Shown here piece by piece: positions 6,458-10,663 of a DNA stretch of 10,663 bases. Under the pieces are notes generated by a model. The model was not told where the DNA came from, searched no databases, and was given only the letters and a program-made list of their open reading frames with translations. Location of the stretch: positions 1-10,663 of the forward strand of contig DATAMF010000007.1 in assembly GCA_036260665.1 (NCBI GenBank), in the 5' to 3' direction. Made by a program: the position numbers and the translations under genes. The DNA is from DATAMF01 sp036260665. Lineage in GTDB: Bacteria; Chloroflexota; Anaerolineae; Aggregatilineales; Aggregatilineaceae. Positions within the stretch are counted from its first letter, which is position 1; the number at the start of each line of letters is the position of its first letter.

Positions 6458-9346
6458 ATGGCGGAGAATCGTTTAATTGAAGTCCGCAAATGTGGGCAAA
6501 GTATCTGGATGGATTTTATCCGGCGCAGCCTGATGACGTCGGGTAAATTGCAGAAACTGGTCCGGGATGGTGTGATGGGCATGACATCGAACCCAACCAT
6601 CTTTGGTAAGGCAATTGGCGAGTCGAACGAATATGACAGCACCATTGGCGAGATGCTGGACCTTGATGCCACGCAGATTTACGAAGCGCTGGCGATAGAA
6701 GATATTCAGGCGGCTGCCGATGTGTTGTATGCGGTGTATGAGGGAACGCAGGGCGAAGACGGGTATGTCAGCCTGGAAGTGTCGCCGCTGCTGGCGTATG
6801 ACACGGAAACCACGTTGAACGAAGCCCGGCGGCTTTTTGCGACAGTGAACCGCCCTAACGTGATGATCAAAATCCCCGGCACACCCGAAGGCCTTCCCGC
6901 CATTGAGGAAGCGCTGGCGGAGGGAATCAATATTAATGTCACGCTGCTGTTCGCAGTTGAGAATTACATTGAAGTCGCGGAACGTTATGTTCGCGCGCTT
7001 GAACGCCGCCTGGATGCTGGGCTGGATGTCTCGCAGATCGCATCCGTCGCCAGCTTTTTCCTGAGCCGGATCGATACGGTGGTAGATAATATTCTGGAAA
7101 GCAATATGCGCAGTGGGCGGATGCGTGGCGAGTTTACCCAGACGCAGCGGAGTTTGATGGGCAAAGCCGCAATTGCAAACGCTAAACTGGCCTATTTCCA
7201 TTTTCAGGAACTCTTCAACAGCGAACGGTTTGCCCGGCTGCGTGAAGCTGGCGCACGCGTCCAGCGTCCGTTGTGGGCCAGTACCAGTACCAAGAATCCC
7301 AATCTGCCCGACACGTATTATGTGGATAACCTGATCGGTCCGTATACCGTCAATACACTGCCGCCGCAGACCGTTGATGCCTTTAAGGATCATGGCACTG
7401 TCGCGGAAACTATCACGCAAGCATTGGATGACTCGCGCACCGTCTTAAAGAAATTGGCCGAAGTTGGCGTTCGGATGGATAAGGTCACGCAGCAGCTTCA
7501 AAGTGATGGCGTGGAAGCCTTTGCAAACGACTACCGCCGCCTGATTGATGCGGTCGAGGGCAAGCGGCAGGTGCTGCTGACAGGTGTCATGGCGAAGCAG
7601 GATACGGTGATTGCCGCTTACGAATATGGAATTCGTGAGACGCTGGCACGCTTGGAAAAAGATCAGATTGTCGCGCGGATCTGGAGTAAAGACCCCTCCG
7701 TATGGAAACAGGAAGCCGCTCACCAGCAGTTGATCGCTGATCGGTTGGGCTGGCTGGATGTAGCACGTCCCGATCCAAGTTTCTACGAGCCGCTGTACGC
7801 GCTGCGTCAGGAAATCGAGACCCAGGGGTATACCCATGCCCTGCTACTCGGTATGGGTGGGAGCAGTCTGGCTGCCGAAGTGATGCGCCAGACGTTTGGC
7901 GTGCTGCCCGGCTTCCCCGATTTGATGGTGCTCGATACTACTGATCCCCAGGCCATCCGGCTGGCAACAGAAACGGTGGATCTCGATAAGACGCTGTTTA
8001 TCGTGTCTACGAAATCTGGCGGGACGATTGAAACTTTCTCGCTTTATAAGTATTACTACAGCCTCGTAGAAGAAATGCATGGCACCCAAGCAGGCGATCA
8101 GTTCTGCGCCATCACGGATGCAGGATCAGCGCTTGAAACCAGCGCCCGTGAAAAGAACTTTAAGTATATCTTCCTCAATCCGGCAGATATTGGCGGGCGC
8201 TACAGTGTGTTGAGCTACTTCGGACTGGTCCCGGCGGCCATCATGGGCCTGGACCTCGACGCACTGCTATTGAGTGCGCAGCAGATGGCAACCGCCTGCG
8301 ATCATAACGTCGCGCCAAGCAGCAACCCGGCAGCCTGGCTGGGCGTGCTGATGGGCTATCTGGCCCAGCATGGGCGCGATAAAGTATCCCTGATCGCGTC
8401 GGCGCAGATTGACAGCTTCGGGCTGTGGGCCGAACAGTTGATTGCCGAAAGTTCCGGCAAAGAAGGACGCGGGATCGTGCCGGTAGCGGGTGTGGTTCCC
8501 GACGATCCGCGCAACTTCGATGATGATCAGGTCTTTGTGTATCTGCGCCTGGATGGGCCGGAAAATGATCTGGATCGCAAGGTTGACAACCTGAAATTGG
8601 CGGGACATCCCGTGATGACACTGCATCTGACGGACGCCTATGATCTGGGCGGCGAATTCTTCCGTTGGGAGCTGGCAACCGCTATCGCCGGGCACCTGCA
8701 ACAAATCAACCCGTTCGATCAGCCGAATGTGGGCGAGAGCAAAGACAACACGAAACGGCTGCTCAAAGTGCTCAAAGAGCGCGGCAGCTTGCCTGAAGAC
8801 CAACCCGTGTTGGAAGAAGAGGGCCTGAAACTTTATGCCGATGCGAAAACTGCCGATACCCTGCGGCGTGTTGGTGAACAGCGCGGGTTTAATGACGGCG
8901 CGCTGATTAATCTGCTGTTGGCCCATATCTGTCTGGCAAGTTCAGGCGACTATATCGCGCTGATGGCCTATCTCGCGCCGACTGAGAACCATGATCGTCT
9001 GCTCGAAGCAGTCCGCGATGAACTGCGCCATGCGACGATGCGCGCTGTCACATTGGGCTACGGCCCGCGTTTTCTGCATTCCACCGGGCAGCTTCACAAA
9101 GGTGGAGCGAACAACGGCGTGTTTATCCAGATCACCGTTGAAAATAACGAGGAAATCCTGATCCCCGGTGAGCCGTATGACTTCATGACGCTGAAGCGCG
9201 CGCAGGCCCAGGGCGACCTGGAAGCGCTGCAATCGAAGAACCGGCGGGTGGTACGCTTCCATCTGCCCGAAGGCAGCGTTTCGGCAGGGCTGGAGCGCGT
9301 GCTGGACGCTATTAAAACGGCGGCGGCGAAAAAACGCGGCTGGTAA
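6458..9346 (+). CDS. tal-pgi: Bifunctional transaldolase / glucose-6-phosphate isomerase
   Basis: The 962-residue protein is a fusion of two enzymes. Residues 1 to about 370 are a transaldolase of the actinobacterial/TalAB-like type. Visible motifs are GQSIWMDFIRR, MTSNPTIFGKAI (from 42), VSLEVSP (104-110), NVMIKIPGT with Lys138 as the Schiff-base nucleophile, ININVTLLFA, ASVASFFLSRID and PLWASTSTKNP. Residues from about 396 to the end are a phosphoglucose isomerase: LLLGMGGSSLAAE (462 onward), VSTKSGGTIET (516 onward, sugar-phosphate binding), GGRYSVLS (579 onward), AESSGKEGRG with Glu664 as the likely catalytic acid, and STGQLHKGG with Lys881. Both active sites look intact. Fructose-6-phosphate made by the first half is the substrate of the second, so carbon can return to glucose-6-phosphate within one polypeptide. 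GGGAGAGG ends five bases before ATG 6458. The fusion is known in several phyla, including Chloroflexota, and is not itself new. Confidence 0.95.
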   Translation: MAENRLIEVRKCGQSIWMDFIRRSLMTSGKLQKLVRDGVMGMTSNPTIFGKAIGESNEYDSTIGEMLDLDATQIYEALAIEDIQAAADVLYAVYEGTQGEDGYVSLEVSPLLAYDTETTLNEARRLFATVNRPNVMIKIPGTPEGLPAIEEALAEGININVTLLFAVENYIEVAERYVRALERRLDAGLDVSQIASVASFFLSRIDTVVDNILESNMRSGRMRGEFTQTQRSLMGKAAIANAKLAYFHFQELFNSERFARLREAGARVQRPLWASTSTKNPNLPDTYYVDNLIGPYTVNTLPPQTVDAFKDHGTVAETITQALDDSRTVLKKLAEVGVRMDKVTQQLQSDGVEAFANDYRRLIDAVEGKRQVLLTGVMAKQDTVIAAYEYGIRETLARLEKDQIVARIWSKDPSVWKQEAAHQQLIADRLGWLDVARPDPSFYEPLYALRQEIETQGYTHALLLGMGGSSLAAEVMRQTFGVLPGFPDLMVLDTTDPQAIRLATETVDLDKTLFIVSTKSGGTIETFSLYKYYYSLVEEMHGTQAGDQFCAITDAGSALETSAREKNFKYIFLNPADIGGRYSVLSYFGLVPAAIMGLDLDALLLSAQQMATACDHNVAPSSNPAAWLGVLMGYLAQHGRDKVSLIASAQIDSFGLWAEQLIAESSGKEGRGIVPVAGVVPDDPRNFDDDQVFVYLRLDGPENDLDRKVDNLKLAGHPVMTLHLTDAYDLGGEFFRWELATAIAGHLQQINPFDQPNVGESKDNTKRLLKVLKERGSLPEDQPVLEEEGLKLYADAKTADTLRRVGEQRGFNDGALINLLLAHICLASSGDYIALMAYLAPTENHDRLLEAVRDELRHATMRAVTLGYGPRFLHSTGQLHKGGANNGVFIQITVENNEEILIPGEPYDFMTLKRAQAQGDLEALQSKNRRVVRFHLPEGSVSAGLERVLDAIKTAAAKKRGW

Positions 9347-9350
9347 TGAA

Positions 9351-9390
9351 ATGAAAGTGACAGGGGCGTGTGTTCGCCCCTGTTTTTCAT
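9351..9390. terminator. Hairpin terminator shared by tal-pgi and the convergent permease gene
   Basis: A perfect 9-base stem, ACAGGGGCG (9360-9368) with CGCCCCTGT (9375-9383), closes a 6-base loop and is followed by TTTT on the + strand. Outer arms ATGAAA (9351-9356) and TTTCAT (9385-9390) can extend the pairing. It fills the 43-base gap between two converging genes. It should terminate tal-pgi well; on the - strand the tail CACTTTCATTT is weaker but may also work. Confidence 0.85.
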
Positions 9391-10292
9391 TAATGAGATG
9401 AACGCGCTTTGCCGTGATCGAGATACATTTCGAGAAGTTTGACCAGAATCGAAAGCGAGAGAGTCAACACCAGATAGGTCAGTGCCACCACGTTATACAC
9501 CTGGAAAAACGTGAAGGTATTGGCCGCATACGTTTGTCCTCGGCGAGTTATATCCTGTACCCCTAACACTGATACCAGCGAACTTTCCTTCAGCATGGCA
9601 ATAAAATCGTTGCCCAGCGGCGGCAGCACCACCCGGATCGCTTGGGGTAGCACGATCAGGCGCATCGTCTGCCAGCGCGTCATACCGAGACTGCGTGCCG
9701 CTTCGATCTGCCCAATGCCCACACTATCAATCCCCGCGCGGAAAATTTCGGAGAGAAAGGCACTATACGAGATTGCCAGGGCAATCATAGCCCGGTACAG
9801 GTTGTCAAAGTCGCGCGTGCGGTACGTGGCTAATCGCTCACCTAATCCGCGCAAGCTGACTTCGATGTCAATCACGGGCACCTGTATCGGGTTCTTGATC
9901 AGCCACTCACCGAAGTCATTACCCACGCCGATCAGTTGGGGAATCAGGGCCAGCGCCAGATAATATACCAGCACCAACGTGGGAATACCGCGCACAGCTT
10001 CGATAAATAAAGTTGAGATCTGGTAGACGATGAAATTCGATGAACGCCGCAGCAGCGCGAGAATCAGCCCCAGCACCAACGCCAGCGCATAGGCCATTAC
10101 CGATACTTTGATAGAGACTTCAATTCCTTGTTTGACCGCTCTCCACACAATCGGATAGGGATGTGTATTCTGAACATTGTGGACGAACAGAAGAATCAAA
10201 ACACCCAAAATGAGCAGCCACCAGGGTGCGCGGGAAAGTTTACGAATCAGATCATTGCGTTTTTGAGGATTAGGGCGGCTCGTTACCGTCAT
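9390..10292 (-). CDS. Polar amino acid ABC transporter permease (HisM/GlnP family)
   Basis: The 300-residue membrane protein carries the family signature of amino acid permeases: FIEAVRGIPTLVLVYY (97 onward), the sequence AFLSEIFRAGIDSV (178-191), and the ATPase-docking EAA loop beginning EAARSLGMTRWQTMR (197-211), continuing to IVLPQA and PPLGNDFIAMLKESSL. Likely helices are about 24-39, 62-82, 97-118, 168-186 and 265-286. It is longer than the usual 215-240 residues, with a cytoplasmic N-terminal tail and an extra loop at about 121-165, which should lie outside the cell. The partner upstream is a solute-binding protein, confirming importer context. Expected role: uptake of a polar amino acid; the substrate cannot be told. 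Weak AAAGG precedes ATG 10292. No ATPase gene is visible; the stop is next to the terminator shared with tal-pgi, so this is the last gene of its operon. Confidence 0.9.
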   Translation of the reverse strand: MTVTSRPNPQKRNDLIRKLSRAPWWLLILGVLILLFVHNVQNTHPYPIVWRAVKQGIEVSIKVSVMAYALALVLGLILALLRRSSNFIVYQISTLFIEAVRGIPTLVLVYYLALALIPQLIGVGNDFGEWLIKNPIQVPVIDIEVSLRGLGERLATYRTRDFDNLYRAMIALAISYSAFLSEIFRAGIDSVGIGQIEAARSLGMTRWQTMRLIVLPQAIRVVLPPLGNDFIAMLKESSLVSVLGVQDITRRGQTYAANTFTFFQVYNVVALTYLVLTLSLSILVKLLEMYLDHGKARSSH

Positions 10293-10335
10293 ACAACTAC
10301 CTTTGCTTCAAAAAGCTGGATAAACATGGTGGTGA

Positions 10336-10341
10336 ATTGTA
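10336..10341 (-). promoter_or_regulatory. Weak candidate -10 box before the permease gene
   Basis: Read on the - strand, TACAAT lies 43 bases before the permease ATG and just after the intra-operon terminator. No convincing -35 box accompanies it, since the region at the right spacing is the terminator's T-rich tail. It could give the permease its own low-level promoter, or be chance. Confidence 0.25.
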
Positions 10342-10353
10342 GCGCTTTTGGGG

Positions 10354-10385
10354 CAAAAAATAAGAGGGAGCCTGCGCTCCCTCTT
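10354..10385 (-). terminator. Rho-independent terminator between solute-binding protein and permease genes
   Basis: On the - strand, AAGAGGGAGC and GCTCCCTCTT (10385-10376 and 10371-10362) form a perfect 10-base stem with a 4-base loop, followed by ATTTTTT. It starts seven bases after the solute-binding protein stop and has the layout of a strong intrinsic terminator. It probably lets only part of the transcripts reach the permease gene. Confidence 0.88.
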
Positions 10386-10392
10386 GAGAGGT

Positions 10393-10663
10393 TTACTGGT
10401 CAGACAGTTGGAAGTCGATAAACCACTTGTAGTAGAGGAAATCAAGGAAACCATCTTCCTTCATACTGGCGATGGCTGCATTGAAGGGGGCGACGAGATC
10501 GCTGTCCTTGGTGAAGATGATGCCATAGGGGTCGTCGGAGATCGGTTCGCCCACGGTCTTCACCTGCTCACCACTGGCGCTCTTGAATCCGGCGGCGGCG
10601 GATGCATCGGCGGGCAGGGCATCGATGTCACCCACGATCAGAGCCTGTACCAGCGCCCCGAAT
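10393..10663 (-). CDS. Amino acid ABC transporter solute-binding protein, C-terminal part (partial)
   Basis: The frame is open from the right edge of the window to TAA (10393-10395), about 90 codons. The visible piece reads VQALIVGDIDALPADASAAA, then EPISDDPYGIIFTKDSDLVA, and ends in a segment with FLYYKWFIDF. This is the C-terminal part of a bacterial extracellular solute-binding protein family 3 domain: a G-D-I-D-A hinge strand, a PYGI-type ligand-lobe strand, and a final helix pair in which low-index residues xxYxKW are common. A GTG at 10633-10635 is internal and should not be taken as the start, since the reading frame continues upstream with matching family residues. The N-terminus, with the expected lipoprotein or signal peptide, is outside the window. 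It should deliver a polar amino acid to the permease encoded next. Confidence 0.85.
   Translation of the reverse strand, partial: FGALVQALIVGDIDALPADASAAAGFKSASGEQVKTVGEPISDDPYGIIFTKDSDLVAPFNAAIASMKEDGFLDFLYYKWFIDFQLSDQ

Noticed and set aside
6473..7420. A 315-codon open frame on the - strand inside the transaldolase part of tal-pgi
   Set aside because: It lies opposite a strongly supported coding domain with intact motifs. The frame has the Arg/His/Gln-rich composition of an antisense shadow and shows no family motif or plausible start context.
8267..8926. A 219-codon open frame on the - strand inside the phosphoglucose isomerase part
   Set aside because: Antisense shadow of a conserved enzyme domain, with no recognisable motif.
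10393..10635. GTG at 10633-10635 as the start of a small independent gene
   Set aside because: The frame stays open to the window edge and the upstream residues fit the same solute-binding domain, so this is an internal valine.

Overview
The window is bacterial chromosomal DNA of moderately high G+C and very compact coding. The closest fit I can infer is Chloroflexota, probably Anaerolineae. The pointers are a fused transaldolase/glucose-6-phosphate isomerase, a membrane-anchored FGE-like protein with Thr/Pro-rich linkers, and a DsbA-like thiol oxidoreductase on a single membrane anchor. This is family-level knowledge, not a database match. There is no phage, IS element, CRISPR array, tRNA or rRNA, and no gene-free stretch over 300 bases; the longest gaps are about 100 bases, at 5874-5976 and 10293-10392.

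Left part (1-2383, + strand): the last codons of an upstream gene run with 4-, 1- and no-base overlaps or tiny gaps into a DsbA-like thiol:disulfide oxidoreductase, an M19 dipeptidase and a four-helix membrane protein, so this looks like one operon. An M50B-type membrane metallopeptidase (2380-3279, - strand) converges on it with overlapping stop codons. Its promoter region is shared divergently with an archaeal-type endonuclease IV gene (3342-4235, +).

Middle part (4236-9346, + strand): a promoter-like site precedes a membrane-anchored FGE/SUMF-domain protein (4317-5873), which ends at a strong hairpin terminator. A new -10 box then starts a two-gene carbohydrate operon, rpiB followed by the tal-pgi fusion. 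Together these interconvert ribulose-5-P and ribose-5-P, carry out the transaldolase step, and isomerise fructose-6-P to glucose-6-P, so most of the non-oxidative pentose phosphate branch and its link to hexose phosphate lie in one transcript. Transketolase and ribulose-phosphate epimerase are not here.

Right part (9351-10663, - strand): a hairpin terminator separates tal-pgi from a convergent polar amino acid ABC transporter. The visible parts are the C-terminal end of the solute-binding protein (cut by the window edge), an intra-operon terminator, and the permease. No ATPase gene is visible.

The window reads as ordinary housekeeping and transport. I found no convincing undescribed system. 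The more interesting points are the FGE-like protein without its catalytic cysteines, the terminator inside the transporter operon, and the inverted repeat over the rpiB promoter.
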